A DNA stretch of 64,000 bases, from contig JAJEAI010000111.1 in NCBI GenBank assembly GCA_022824205.1, positions 1 to 64,000 on the forward strand, given 5' to 3'. Source of the stretch: Candidatus Binatia bacterium (GTDB lineage: Bacteria > Desulfobacterota > Binatia > UBA9968 > JAJDTQ01). How positions within the stretch are numbered: the first letter of the stretch is position 1; each line of letters opens with the position of its first letter. The notes below the pieces were generated by a model. That model had not been told where the DNA came from and did not search any database. It worked only from the letters and a program-made list of their open reading frames with translations. Position numbers and translations under genes: made by a program. This document shows, piece after piece, positions 49,677 through 58,887 of this stretch.

Positions 49677-50450
49677 ATGACGGAAAACGGGAAAGCCATC
49701 GAAGTCAGGAACCTCACCAAGGTGTATCCTTCCAAGGATGCGCCCATCGTGGCGTTGGAGGACGCCTCGTTCGAGGTCTACGAGCAGGAGTTCATCTCCC
49801 TCGTGGGCCACAGCGGCTGCGGCAAGACCACCATCATGAAGATCATCGCCGGCCTGCTGGACAAGACCCGCGGCGAGGTGCTGGTGAACGGCGCGCCGGT
49901 CACCGGACCCAAGTCCAGCACCGGCATCGTGTTCCAGACGCCGGTACTGTTCCAGTGGCGCACGGTCATCGACAACGTCATGCTGCCCATCGAGATCCTC
50001 GGTCTCTCCAAGGAGCAATACTATCCGAGGGCGATGGAGATGCTCGAGTTGACGGGGCTGACGGAGTTCAAGGACAAGTTCCCGCGGGAGCTGTCGGGCG
50101 GGATGCAGCAACGTGTCTCCATCAGCCGGGCCTTGGTGCACGACCCTTCGCTGCTGCTGCTCGACGAACCCTTCGGCGCCCTGGACGCCATGACCCGGGG
50201 CGAGATGAACATGGAGCTCCAGCGCATCTGGAGCGAGAAGAAGAAGACCAGCCTGCTGATTACGCACAGCATACCGGAAGCGGTGTTCCTGGCGGACCGG
50301 GTCATGGTGATGACGCCTCGGCCGGGGCGCATCACCGACATCATCGACATCGGACTGCCACGGCCCCGCACCCCGGAGATGCGGCTTTCGGTGGAGTTCA
50401 CCGAGTGTGTGCGAGAGGTGGGAAAGACCATCGGGCTTCAGTATCTGTGA
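49677..50450 (+). CDS. ABC transporter ATPase (SsuB/TauB-like)
   Basis: A 257-residue nucleotide-binding subunit. Walker A is GHSGCGKTT, the Q-loop is VFQTPVLFQWRTV, the signature is LSGGMQQR, and Walker B plus D-loop is LLLLDEPFGALD, followed by the H-loop THSIPEA. It begins at 49677 (MTENGKAIEVRNLTKVYPS), 53 bases after the permease stop, in the same operon. It powers the importer with ATP. Confidence 0.95.
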   Translation: MTENGKAIEVRNLTKVYPSKDAPIVALEDASFEVYEQEFISLVGHSGCGKTTIMKIIAGLLDKTRGEVLVNGAPVTGPKSSTGIVFQTPVLFQWRTVIDNVMLPIEILGLSKEQYYPRAMEMLELTGLTEFKDKFPRELSGGMQQRVSISRALVHDPSLLLLDEPFGALDAMTRGEMNMELQRIWSEKKKTSLLITHSIPEAVFLADRVMVMTPRPGRITDIIDIGLPRPRTPEMRLSVEFTECVREVGKTIGLQYL

Positions 50451-50496
50451 ACAAGTGGCGACGGAAGTCGTCAATCAATTTATGGAGGTACACGTC

Positions 50497-51501
50497 ATGA
50501 AACGCCTGTCCATCGCGCTTGCGATCTTCTTGCTGTCCATGGCCGCCGCCGGCAGCGCGTCGGCCGCCGACAAGGTCAAGTTCGCCCTCGACTGGATCCC
50601 CTACGGCAAGCACGCCATGTTCTATGCCAGCATCGACCAGGGGTTCTGGAAGGACGCGGGCCTCGATGTCCAGATGACCCGCGGCTTCGGCTCCGGCGAC
50701 ACCGTGAAGCGCGTGGCCTCCGGCACCGAGGACTTCGGCTTCGCGTCGGTGGGCAACATGATCGCGGCCAGGTCGCGGGGGGCCGATCTCAAGATGGTCG
50801 GCATGATCCACGACAAGACCCTGGAGACCGTGGCGACGCTGGCGGCCAACAAGATCACCAAGCCGTCCGACCTCGAGGGGAAACGCATCGGCTCCCCCGA
50901 GGCCAACGCCTCGCGGGTCATCTTCCCGGCCTTCGCCAACATCAACAAGTTCGACCACAAGAAGGTCACCTGGGTCAACATGACCGTGCCCGCCACCACC
51001 CCGAGCCTCATGGCCGGCCGGGTGGACGCCATCCTGATCTTCTTCACCGAGAAGCCGACGGTGGACGCGGCCTCGGCCAAGGTGGGCAAGAAGCCGTACT
51101 ACATGCTCTACGCCGACTACGGCATGGCCACCTACGGCAACGGCCTGCTCGTGTCCGAGAAGACCCTCAAGGACAAGCCGGACCTGGTGAAGCGGTTCCT
51201 GGCCGCCACCTACAAGGGCATTGCCTGGTCGGTGGAGAACCCGCAGAAGGCCGTGGACATCTTCATCAAGCACAACCCGGCCATCAGTCCGGACCTGGCG
51301 CGGAAGCACTTCGACATCGCGGTGGATTCGCTGCTCTCCAAGAACGCCCTCAAGGAAGGCATCGGCCACATGACGGAGCCGCGCATGGTGTTCACCAACG
51401 ACCTGATCACCACGCACATGAAGCTGCCGAAAAAGACCGCGGTGGAGGCGGTGTACACCAACGCGTATCTGCCGAAGCTCTTCCCCAAGCGGGCCAAATA
51501 G
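50497..51501 (+). CDS. ABC transporter substrate-binding protein (NMT1/SsuA-like)
   Basis: A 334-residue periplasmic binding protein. The signal peptide MKRLSIALAIFLLSMAAAGS ends near SASAAD. The mature protein begins KVKFALDWIPYGKHAMFYAS and has QGFWKDAGLDVQMTRGFGSG, the NMT1/THI5-like pattern often seen for pyrimidine or thiamine precursors and sulfonates. The ATG at 50497 follows GGAGGTACACGTC. It is the third gene of the permease-ATPase-binding protein operon. It resembles the leaderless protein at 8081 in fold. Confidence 0.93.
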   Translation: MKRLSIALAIFLLSMAAAGSASAADKVKFALDWIPYGKHAMFYASIDQGFWKDAGLDVQMTRGFGSGDTVKRVASGTEDFGFASVGNMIAARSRGADLKMVGMIHDKTLETVATLAANKITKPSDLEGKRIGSPEANASRVIFPAFANINKFDHKKVTWVNMTVPATTPSLMAGRVDAILIFFTEKPTVDAASAKVGKKPYYMLYADYGMATYGNGLLVSEKTLKDKPDLVKRFLAATYKGIAWSVENPQKAVDIFIKHNPAISPDLARKHFDIAVDSLLSKNALKEGIGHMTEPRMVFTNDLITTHMKLPKKTAVEAVYTNAYLPKLFPKRAK

Positions 51502-51619
51502 CCGGGAAGGGCATGGCCCGCCGGGCGTTGACGCACCAACGCTCCGAGCGTCGTTCCCGCCGTCGAGGAGGCCGTGTCGAAACGCCGCAAGAGGTGGAGT
51601 GGCACGGCCTCCCCGTATT

Positions 51620-51744
51620 GTCATTCCCGCGGAACAGGCTGTGTCAAAACTCGCTACGCGGAGGCGTTACGAATACGTCATTCCCGCGAAAGCGGGAATC
51701 CAGGCGCATCTCCACCCCTGGATTCCCGCTTCCGCGGGAATGAC
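51620..51744 (+). repeat. Composite inverted-repeat cluster h
   Basis: The leading arm at 51620 reads TCATTCCCGCGGAACAGGCT then GTGTCAAAAC. The hairpin begins 57 bases later at 51677 and its mirror ends at 51744. An older diverged arm (CGTCGTTCCCGCCGTCGAGG, then AGGCCGTGTCGAAAC) lies about 70 bases upstream at 51549, so two successive insertions are visible. Confidence 0.85.
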
Positions 51745-51779
51745 GGTTCGGGGCATTGACGCCCTGGAAGGACATGAGA

Positions 51780-52862
51780 ATGAGTGAACAGTTCGTCAGC
51801 AACCAGGAACTCATCGTACAGGCGCGGCGCAACCTGCCCCAGCCCGTGTGGGACTACCTGAGCGGCGGCAGCGAGTCGGAGACCACCATGCGCCGCAACC
51901 GCCTGGCCCTGGACTCGCTGGCCTTCCGCCCTCGGGTGCTCGTGGACGTCTCCGAGGTGGACACCTCCACCACCGTGCTCGGCCACAAGCTGCGCATCCC
52001 GGTCATGCTGGCGCCCATCGGGTCGCTCCAGCAGATCACGCCGGAGGGCGCCGTGGCCGCAGCCAAGGCCGCCAACGAGTTCGGCACCGTCAACTTCGTG
52101 AGCTCCGTGACCCAGCCCGAGCTCGAAGAGACGGCCGCCGCGACCCCGTCGGACAAGATCTTCCAGCTCTACATCCGGGGCGGCCTGGACTGGGTCGAAA
52201 AGATCCTGGCCCGGGTCAAGCAGTCCGGCTACAAGGCCCTGTGCCTGACCGTGGATTCGGCACACTACAGCAACCGGGAACGCCAACTCATGAACCGCTG
52301 GCTGCCGCCCAGCAAGCGGCGCGAGGCTGCCAACCAGGACCGCCTGTGGCAGGCCAGGCTCACCTGGGACACCATGGACGCCATCAAGGAGATCGGTGGG
52401 ATGCCCTTTATCCTCAAGGGCGTGGCCACCGCCGAGGACGCCGCCATGGCCGTGGAGCACGGCGTGGACGTCATCTACGTCTCCAACCACGGCGGGCGCC
52501 AGCTCGACCACGGTCAGGGGACCATGGATACGCTCCCGGAGATCGTCCAGGCCGTGGGCGGCAAGGCCGAGATCGTCATCGACGGCGGCTTTCTGCGGGG
52601 CACGGACGTGCTCAAGGCCGTGGCCTTGGGCGCCAAGGCCGTGACCATCGGCAAGCTCCAGGGCTGGGCCCTGGGCGCGGGCGGTCACGAAGGTCTCGTG
52701 CGCGCCCTGCAACTCCTGGAGAACGAGATCATCATCGCCATGGGCCTCATCGGCGTCACCCGGATCGACCAGCTCGGCCCGTGCCACGTGTGCAAGGCAC
52801 CCCCTGCCGCGCTGCCGCACGAGATGAGCACCTTCGTCAACCTGCCGCAGCGGCTGCTGTAG
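51780..52862 (+). CDS. FMN-dependent alpha-hydroxyacid dehydrogenase
   Basis: A 360-residue TIM-barrel flavoenzyme of the glycolate oxidase/lactate dehydrogenase family. The catalytic base is His237 in YVSNHGGRQLDHG, with Tyr26 in WDYLSGGSES and the FMN-binding DGGFLRGTD at about residue 268. The usual IGRP phosphate loop reads IGKLQGWALGAGG, with lysine replacing arginine. It oxidises a 2-hydroxyacid to the 2-oxoacid. The ATG at 51780 has GGAAGGA at seven bases; an ATG six bases earlier is too close to it. It may process a substrate taken up by the upstream ABC importer. Confidence 0.88.
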   Translation: MSEQFVSNQELIVQARRNLPQPVWDYLSGGSESETTMRRNRLALDSLAFRPRVLVDVSEVDTSTTVLGHKLRIPVMLAPIGSLQQITPEGAVAAAKAANEFGTVNFVSSVTQPELEETAAATPSDKIFQLYIRGGLDWVEKILARVKQSGYKALCLTVDSAHYSNRERQLMNRWLPPSKRREAANQDRLWQARLTWDTMDAIKEIGGMPFILKGVATAEDAAMAVEHGVDVIYVSNHGGRQLDHGQGTMDTLPEIVQAVGGKAEIVIDGGFLRGTDVLKAVALGAKAVTIGKLQGWALGAGGHEGLVRALQLLENEIIIAMGLIGVTRIDQLGPCHVCKAPPAALPHEMSTFVNLPQRLL

Positions 52863-52891
52863 GCGAGTCGACCGTCAGACGCTACAAATAG

Positions 52892-53043
52892 TCATTCCCG
52901 CGGAACAGGGTGTGCCAAAACTCGTGAGGCACCCACGTTACAGAACGTCATTCCCGCGGAAGCGGGAATCCAGGGGTTGGGAGGGGCCAACGGCCGTATT
53001 CCCCACGCCACCGCCCATGGATTCCCGCTTCCGCGGGAATGAC
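52892..53043 (+). repeat. Composite inverted-repeat cluster i
   Basis: The leading arm at 52892 reads GTCATTCCCGCGGAACAGGG then TGTGCCAAAAC. The hairpin begins 55 bases later at 52947 and its mirror ends at 53043. The spacer (GAGGCACCCACGTTACAGAA) closely matches that of cluster e. It lies between convergent genes. Confidence 0.85.
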
Positions 53044-53080
53044 GTCTCCGGGGGCTCGAGTCTATCCGGGGCCTTCCAAT

Positions 53081-54505
53081 CTAGGTCTTCCTTCCCGCGC
53101 CGCCCCGCAGCACCGAGCACGCCACCCCCAACAGGCCGATGCCCGTGGCGACGAGGAAGGTGTCCTGCAGCGCGGCCACGAAGTGGGCCGTGTCCTCGGC
53201 CGCGGGCAGTGCGTCCGCGATGCCCGAGTGCATGCGGAAGGCCAGGGTCATCAGAAAGTTCCCCACCGTGATCCCGAACACGTTCCCCAGGCCGAACATG
53301 GTGTAGAGCGTGCCCGTGGCCACGCCCCGATGCTCCAACGGCACCGAAGCGATCAGCGCCGTGTGGTTGGCGGGGAAGAAGAGGGCGGTGCCCAGTCCCC
53401 CGAGTGCCAGCACCAGCGTCGGCAGCGCCCAGTGGGAATCCGGTTCGAAATAGACCCCCAGCACGCAGGACAGCGCGAAGAGCACCGCCCCGGCGGTGGC
53501 GGGGATGCGCGGCCCCACCTTGTCGGAGATGACGCCGCCCACCGGCGACAGCGTGGTGGCGAAGATCGGCGCGCTGAGGAACAGGACGCCCATGAAAGAC
53601 GGGCTCAAACGCAGCACGTCCTGGAGGTAGAACGGTAGCAGGTACACGGTGAGGGTCATGACGATGGAGACCAGCAGCAGCGTCGCCGTGCTGAAGGCGA
53701 ACATGCGGATGCGGAACAGCGCCAGACTCAGGATGGGGCTCGGGGTGCGGCTCTCGCGCCACAGGAAGCCTGCGCCGAACGCGGCGAAACCGGCCACCGC
53801 GGCGACGCGCCAGGCCGGAGTGAGCCACTCCATGAACTGGCGGTCGAGGATGCCCATGAGCGCCAGGGTCGTGCCCACCAGGAGGACGGCGCCGAGATAG
53901 TCGATGGCGGAGCGTTCGGCGCGCGCCGCGCCCGCGTCGGGGTTGTCCCGGCGCCGCTGGTACGTGAGTCCCAGGGCGGCGGCGGCGACGCCCAGGGGGA
54001 CGAGAAAGAAAAAGGCCGCACGCCAGTGGACGTACTCGATGATGAACCCGCCGAGCCCCGGACCGAGCAGAAAGCCGCCGTGGTGCGCCGTGGTCATGAG
54101 GCCTTGTGCGCGGCCATGAGTCTCCTCCGACGACGCGTCCATGGCCAGTGCGCGGCCCTGGGCCTGGATCATGGCAGCGCCGATGCCCTGGAGCGCGCGA
54201 TAGACGATGAGTTGGGCGATATCGCCGGCAACGCCGCACAGGAACGAGCTTGCGGTGAACAGCACGATCCCCCAGATGTAGACGCTCAGGCGTCCGTAGA
54301 CGTCACCCACGCGCCCGAACACCAGCGACAGGGCGGCGGTGGCAAGCTGGTAGGAGATGAACGCCCAGGAGATGCCGATCATGTCGGTATGCAGGCCCGT
54401 GGCGATGGACGGCAGCGAGATGGCGAAGATGCGGCTGGCGGTGCCCGTGGTGAAGGTGACCAGCAAGGCGGTGCCCAGCAGCAGGGCGTTGGCGCGTGAT
54501 GTCAT
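53081..54505 (-). CDS. Major facilitator superfamily transporter (DHA2-like)
   Basis: A 474-residue inner-membrane protein of the drug:H+ antiporter type, with hydrophobic segments spaced for about 12-14 helices. It has the motif A-like FGRVGDVYGRLSVYIWGIVL between helices 2 and 3 and a motif-C-like GPGLGGFIIEYVHWRAAFFF. It probably exports a hydrophobic small molecule. The ATG at 54505 starts MTSRANALLLGTALLVTF. It is divergent from the MscS gene, with a short tandem repeat between them. Confidence 0.88.
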   Translation of the reverse strand: MTSRANALLLGTALLVTFTTGTASRIFAISLPSIATGLHTDMIGISWAFISYQLATAALSLVFGRVGDVYGRLSVYIWGIVLFTASSFLCGVAGDIAQLIVYRALQGIGAAMIQAQGRALAMDASSEETHGRAQGLMTTAHHGGFLLGPGLGGFIIEYVHWRAAFFFLVPLGVAAAALGLTYQRRRDNPDAGAARAERSAIDYLGAVLLVGTTLALMGILDRQFMEWLTPAWRVAAVAGFAAFGAGFLWRESRTPSPILSLALFRIRMFAFSTATLLLVSIVMTLTVYLLPFYLQDVLRLSPSFMGVLFLSAPIFATTLSPVGGVISDKVGPRIPATAGAVLFALSCVLGVYFEPDSHWALPTLVLALGGLGTALFFPANHTALIASVPLEHRGVATGTLYTMFGLGNVFGITVGNFLMTLAFRMHSGIADALPAAEDTAHFVAALQDTFLVATGIGLLGVACSVLRGGAGRKT

Positions 54506-54527
54506 CTTGAATCGGTGGCGGGTCGTA

Positions 54528-54553
54528 AAGTAAGAAGTTGAAGTAAGAAGTTA
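54528..54553. repeat. Tandem 13-base direct repeat
   Basis: AAGTAAGAAGTTG is followed directly by AAGTAAGAAGTTA. The pair is AT-rich in a GC-rich context and lies in the 135-base region between the divergent MFS and MscS genes. It could be a regulator site or slippage product. Confidence 0.6.
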
Positions 54554-54640
54554 GGTAACAGATTGAGGGATGCCGCGGTAGGAGTCTGGAAGCGTCGTCT
54601 CTTGAATCCGCTGGCCATCGAGTCCTCTGAGAGAAACGGA

Positions 54641-57586
54641 ATGAGGAAGAGGTTTCCGCCCGTGGGTTTTCTCCCCCGGTTCCTGATCGCGTGCGCCGCC
54701 ATGGCCGTGACGGGGTTTGCCGTGCTTCCGGGCTCGGGTCAGGCGCCCCCCGGGGCCGAGGCGCTTCGAGCGGCGGACCCTTCCGGCGCCACCGAGCCCT
54801 CACGGGTGACGGCGCCGCCACAGGCGACGGCCTCCCCTCGGACGACCGCAACGACGCCCACGGACGCTCCCGCGCCGGCGGCCGAACCGCACCCGGGCTC
54901 CGCTCCGGACGCCGTGGTGAACATCGACTTCGACGAGGCCATGGTCGAGGACCGTATCGGCTTCATCCAGCGGCGCCTCACGGAAAGCCGGTCGCGGGTC
55001 GAAAGCCTCCTCGGCACCATCGAGCTCGGGGTGTTGAAGGTCCAGAAGAAGACCCTTGCCTTCCGCCGGGAGTTGGAGAGCCTGCGGGCCGAGCTTACGG
55101 AGCAGGAGCGGCTCACCGCCCAGGACATGCGCAACAAGGAGCGGCTCGTAGACCTGGTGGAACGGTACGGGGCGGGCGACTGGGTGGCGCGCCACATCAA
55201 GGTGGAACTCGAAAGGTTCCGCCATCGGGGACAGCGTACCGTCGCCGCACCCACCGACGAAGAGTCGTTGCGCCGGCGGCTCCGGGAGTACCGGCAGGCG
55301 CTGTTCGAGCTGGGCACCCTGCTGTTCCGCGTGGATGCCGACGCCCGGGATTATGCCCGCGCCCTGGGCGCCGAGAAGCCGTCGGCGCGTGAGAGCGCGG
55401 AACTGGACAGGATACTCGGAGAGCGCAAGACCGCACTCCAGGCCCAGGAGCGGGTGCTGGATGCCCTGGCGGAGTACGCAACCCGTTTGGCGGACCTCAA
55501 GCGCGAGCGCGAGAACGAGCTCGAGAGCCTCTACACCCTGGTCCTGGACAGGATGCTGTGGCTCCGAAACCGGGAGCCCCTGGGGCTGTTCCCGCCCAAC
55601 TGGGCGCTTCTCGGGCAGGCGATCGACGGCGCCGTGGCGCTGTCCGGGCGCGTCTACGGGTTGTTCCAACTGGAACGGCGGATGGCCTACAGTCGTTTCT
55701 CGGCGGCATGGTCGCCGTGGGCCGCGGCCGTGCTGGTCTTCGGCCTGGCGCCGTGGCTCGCCCTGAGGGCCGGACGTTTCTTGCGGGGGAGGTTGGACGA
55801 TCACAGGGCGCGGGGGAGCGACGCGCCCGCCTATCGCGGGGCGCTGCTGCTGGCGCTCCAGACCGCGGTTTGGCCGGTCTACATCGTGCTGGTCACGACG
55901 GCGCTGCCGCAGTTCGGCCTGTCCCACAACGATTCCCTCGGGCCGGTGGTGGTCGAGGCATTGCAGCTCACCGCGCTGGTTCTCTGGATCGCGCTGTTCG
56001 GCGCGGCGGTCTTTGCTCCGGGCGGACACGGCCAGCGGCGCTGGGGGTTGACCCCGGAGGCGGGCGGCGTGCTTCGCGGAGGGGTGGCGGCAGGGTGCGT
56101 GGCCGCGTTGGTCCTGTTGATCCCGCGGTACATCCTGTTGAACGCTCCAGGCGACGACGTAGCCGCCAGCCTGGCCCTGGCGCGCCTTCTCATGATCGCC
56201 TTCGCCCTCCTGGTGCTCTTCCTGGCGGCGGTGGGATGCAGCCGGCGACGCCCCCTCATGCAGGCGGTCCTCGGGCAAAGCCGCGCGCAGGAGGGGTTCC
56301 TGTGGTCGGTGTGGCCCCTGGTCCATCTCCTGGTCGTCGCAGTCCTCGCCGGCACCATCGCGCTGAACCTGATGGGCTATCAGTACGCTTCGCAGTTCCT
56401 CTGGCAGAGGATCATGGGGTCCGGGCTGCTGGTGTTGGCGGCGTGCATCCTCTCCTTCTATCTCAAGAGCGGAGTGCGCGCGGTGTGGAGGGGTGTCTCC
56501 GCCGGACGGACGGGCGCGGACTCGGAGGGCGGCGCGGTTGGCGCCGGCCTCCGAGCCCCGTTGCGCGTGCTCGTGGACCTGCCGCTCGCCATCCTGGGCG
56601 CGGTGGCGTTGCTGGAGGTCTGGGGCTTCTCCGTGCTGGAATTCCTGCGCACGCCGGCGGGCGAGACCGTGCTGGTGCGGACCACTCTGATCGCGCTGGT
56701 GATCGTGGCGGGGATCGCGCTCGTGAGGCTGAGCAACGCCGCGGTGCTCTCCATCCTGCGACCGCGGGTCCTGGATCGGGTGGGCAGCCGGGAAGCCGGA
56801 CGCAAGCTTCAGACCCTGGGGCCGCTGGCGCAGACTTCGGTCAAGCTGTTGGTGGTGCTCGTGGGCGCGCTGCTGATCCTGCAACTCGTGGGCGTCGAGA
56901 CCGGCCCGCTCCTGGCGGGCGTCGGCATCTTCGGTCTGGCCGTGGGCTTCGCCGCCCAGTCGCTCATCAAGGACATCATCAACGGGCTGTTCATCCTCAC
57001 GGAGGGCAGCGTGGGCGCCGGCGACGTCGTGGACGTGGGCGGCGTCACCGGCGTGGTGGAGAAGGTCACCCTGCGTTCGGTGCGCATTCGCGATCTGAGC
57101 GGCAACGTGCACTTCGTGCCCAACAGCACCATCGAGCACGTGGAGAACATGACCAAGGACTTCTCCCGCTACCTGCTGGACGTGGGCGTGGGATACCGCG
57201 AGGACACCGACGAGGTGGTGGCAGTGATGCGGGAGGTGGACGAGTCCATGCGCCAGGACCCGCAGTTCCGCTGGGACATGCTGGAGCCCATCGAGATCAT
57301 GGGTGTCGACCGCTTCGAGGACTCCGCGGTGATCGTGCGCGCCCGGCTGAAGACCCGGCCGATCCAGCAGTGGCGCATCGGTCGCGAGTACAACCGGCGC
57401 CTCAAGAAGGCGTTCGACGAGCGCGGCATCGAGATCCCGTTCCCCCACCGCACCATCTATTGGGGCGAAACCAAGCAGGGCCAGTTGCCGCTCCAGGTGC
57501 AAGCCAAGCCGGGCGCCAAGGCGGCGGACCCGGCCGCTCCGGAAGTCCCGGGAACGGAAGGCAAACAAACGAAAGAAGAGGAGTAG
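54641..57586 (+). CDS. Large mechanosensitive channel (MscS/MscK-type)
   Basis: A 981-residue protein with an N-terminal signal sequence (RFLIACAAMAVTGFAVL), a low-complexity Pro/Ala/Thr linker, a long charged coiled-coil periplasmic domain (about residues 95-330), several transmembrane helices, and the MscS domain at about 760-950. The pore helix region is GPLLAGVGIFGLAVGFAAQS, then LIKDIINGLFILTEGSVGAG and DLSGNVHFVPNSTIEHVEN, all diagnostic. It should open under membrane tension in osmotic downshock. The ATG at 54641 starts just before the signal sequence; a start at 54563 is possible. The HbpS-like gene follows with its ribosome site inside this gene's end. Confidence 0.88.
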   Translation: MRKRFPPVGFLPRFLIACAAMAVTGFAVLPGSGQAPPGAEALRAADPSGATEPSRVTAPPQATASPRTTATTPTDAPAPAAEPHPGSAPDAVVNIDFDEAMVEDRIGFIQRRLTESRSRVESLLGTIELGVLKVQKKTLAFRRELESLRAELTEQERLTAQDMRNKERLVDLVERYGAGDWVARHIKVELERFRHRGQRTVAAPTDEESLRRRLREYRQALFELGTLLFRVDADARDYARALGAEKPSARESAELDRILGERKTALQAQERVLDALAEYATRLADLKRERENELESLYTLVLDRMLWLRNREPLGLFPPNWALLGQAIDGAVALSGRVYGLFQLERRMAYSRFSAAWSPWAAAVLVFGLAPWLALRAGRFLRGRLDDHRARGSDAPAYRGALLLALQTAVWPVYIVLVTTALPQFGLSHNDSLGPVVVEALQLTALVLWIALFGAAVFAPGGHGQRRWGLTPEAGGVLRGGVAAGCVAALVLLIPRYILLNAPGDDVAASLALARLLMIAFALLVLFLAAVGCSRRRPLMQAVLGQSRAQEGFLWSVWPLVHLLVVAVLAGTIALNLMGYQYASQFLWQRIMGSGLLVLAACILSFYLKSGVRAVWRGVSAGRTGADSEGGAVGAGLRAPLRVLVDLPLAILGAVALLEVWGFSVLEFLRTPAGETVLVRTTLIALVIVAGIALVRLSNAAVLSILRPRVLDRVGSREAGRKLQTLGPLAQTSVKLLVVLVGALLILQLVGVETGPLLAGVGIFGLAVGFAAQSLIKDIINGLFILTEGSVGAGDVVDVGGVTGVVEKVTLRSVRIRDLSGNVHFVPNSTIEHVENMTKDFSRYLLDVGVGYREDTDEVVAVMREVDESMRQDPQFRWDMLEPIEIMGVDRFEDSAVIVRARLKTRPIQQWRIGREYNRRLKKAFDERGIEIPFPHRTIYWGETKQGQLPLQVQAKPGAKAADPAAPEVPGTEGKQTKEEE

Positions 57587-57591
57587 ACTCC

Positions 57592-58029
57592 ATGGCACGA
57601 AGCAGCGCGAGACTGAGCCTCGAAAAGGCCGCGATCATTGTGGACGAAACCCTGGCCGAATCCCGTCGGCTGGAACTCAGGCCCATGGCCGTCGCCGTGC
57701 TCGACGACGGCGGCCACCTCAAGGCCTTCAAGCGCGAGGACGGCGCCAGCATCCTGCGCCCGCAGATTGCCATCGGCAAGGCATGGGGCGCCCTGGGCAT
57801 GGGCGGCTCCAGCCGTTCCATCGCCGACCGCCTCAACGAGCGCCCCACCTTCCTCGCCGCCCTCACCGCACTGGCCGACGGCAAGGTCGTCCCCGCCGCC
57901 GGCGGCCTCCTGATCCGCGACGGCGAGGACGTGGTCGGCGCCGTGGGCGTCAGCGGCGGCACCTCCGACGAAGACGAGGACATCGCCCGGGTGGGGGTGG
58001 CCGCGGCGGGGCTGGAGTGCTTCGACTGA
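57592..58029 (+). CDS. GlcG/HbpS-like heme-binding family protein (DUF336)
   Basis: A 145-residue protein of the GlcG/HbpS family. The pattern LEKAAIIVDETLAESRRLEL, RPMAVAVLDDGGHLKAFKRE and GAVGVSGGTSDEDEDIARVG is standard. Members bind heme or act as adaptors near hydroxyacid and glycolate enzymes; the role here is unknown. There is no signal peptide. The ATG at 57592 uses AGAGGAG from the last codons of the MscS gene, so the two are coupled. Confidence 0.85.
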   Translation: MARSSARLSLEKAAIIVDETLAESRRLELRPMAVAVLDDGGHLKAFKREDGASILRPQIAIGKAWGALGMGGSSRSIADRLNERPTFLAALTALADGKVVPAAGGLLIRDGEDVVGAVGVSGGTSDEDEDIARVGVAAAGLECFD

Positions 58030-58245
58030 GGTCGGAATGAGAGTGTCAAGAAACAAACGTCAGTGCTCTTGGCCGACTACACGATTCCTGTGGGCATTGG
58101 TGCGAGCAACGAGGATTATGGACTGCACATGATTGCGGTGTGGAACTTAGGCTGAATTTGGGGAGGAAGTTTGCGACCGGAACGGTACAATATCCTGGTC
58201 AACAAATCGGTATCCGCTTGTCTAGCGGCCCTTGAAGTGGGACGC
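58030..58245 (+). other. Gap with a short coding remnant
   Basis: In frame after the preceding stop, codons 58063-58155 read VLLADYTIPVGIGASNEDYG then LHMIAVWNLG and stop, without a start codon or ribosome site. The composition is protein-like and less GC-rich than its surroundings. I do not recognise it; it may be the tail of a gene removed by deletion, possibly when the following toxin-antitoxin pair arrived. Confidence 0.3.
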
Positions 58246-58275
58246 TTGAGGTGAGGCTGGGTTTAGCTGTATAGT
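58246..58275 (+). promoter_or_regulatory. Candidate promoter of the second VapC locus
   Basis: TTGAGG (58246-58251) and TATAGT (58270-58275) are separated by 18 bases and precede the antitoxin ATG by 28 bases. The -10 matches 5/6 and the -35 4/6. Confidence 0.5.
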
Positions 58276-58302
58276 TACAAGGTAACACAAAGGAGGTATT
58301 CG

Positions 58303-58887
58303 ATGCCGGTCATCCGTATCTCGAGTGAAACTATGGAACGGCTGAAGAAGTGGGCGGAGCCACTTGAAGATACGACGGAATCAGCCTTCGTTAAGGTACT
58401 CAATGCTGCGGAACAGACGTTGGCCGCACCGCGTAGCGTCCCAACTCGGCAAAAGGCTGAACCTGTTCGGCCGTCTCCCCGCGGCAGGTCGCAGGACAAA
58501 CTGCCGGAGAAAGAGTTCCGGCGGCCGTTGATGGAGATCCTGTACGCGTCAGGCGGGAAGGCGCGAGTGGAGGAACTGCGCCCTATCTTGAAGGAGCGGC
58601 TTGAGCCACGCTTGCGGTCCGCCGACTACGAGCCTGTCTCGACCGGTGATCCGAGATGGTGGAATGCGGCTTGTTGGGCCAGAAACGGCTTGAGAAGGGA
58701 TGGCCATCTGCGGGACGATTCACCTCGAGGTCTATGGGAACTTTCCGAGAAGGGGAGGCGTCAAGTCGAAGCTTGGCTGTCGGAGGTGCCGGAGAACTTC
58801 ATCCACCACCTGCTGGCCATGCCCAATGGCGGCGAAGACAGTGATTTTGACACTCCACGCACCGGCCCGCGCCAAGTTGAGATATGA
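58303..58887 (+). CDS. Antitoxin candidate: ribbon-helix-helix plus Mrr_N-type winged helix
   Basis: A 194-residue protein in the antitoxin position before a PIN toxin. The N-terminus (MPVIRISSETMERLKKWAEP) has the strand-helix start of a ribbon-helix-helix. Residues about 68-160 (RRPLMEILYASGGKARVEEL, DPRWWNAACWARNGLRRDGH, GLWELSEKGRRQVEAWL) match the winged-helix domain found at the N-terminus of Mrr restriction proteins. There is no nuclease domain. The C-terminal tail (NGGEDSDFDTPRTGPRQVEI) could bind the toxin. The ATG follows AAAGGAGG, an unusually strong site. Its stop overlaps the vapC start as ATGA. Base composition is lower in GC than the surroundings, which fits transfer. Confidence 0.65.
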   Translation: MPVIRISSETMERLKKWAEPLEDTTESAFVKVLNAAEQTLAAPRSVPTRQKAEPVRPSPRGRSQDKLPEKEFRRPLMEILYASGGKARVEELRPILKERLEPRLRSADYEPVSTGDPRWWNAACWARNGLRRDGHLRDDSPRGLWELSEKGRRQVEAWLSEVPENFIHHLLAMPNGGEDSDFDTPRTGPRQVEI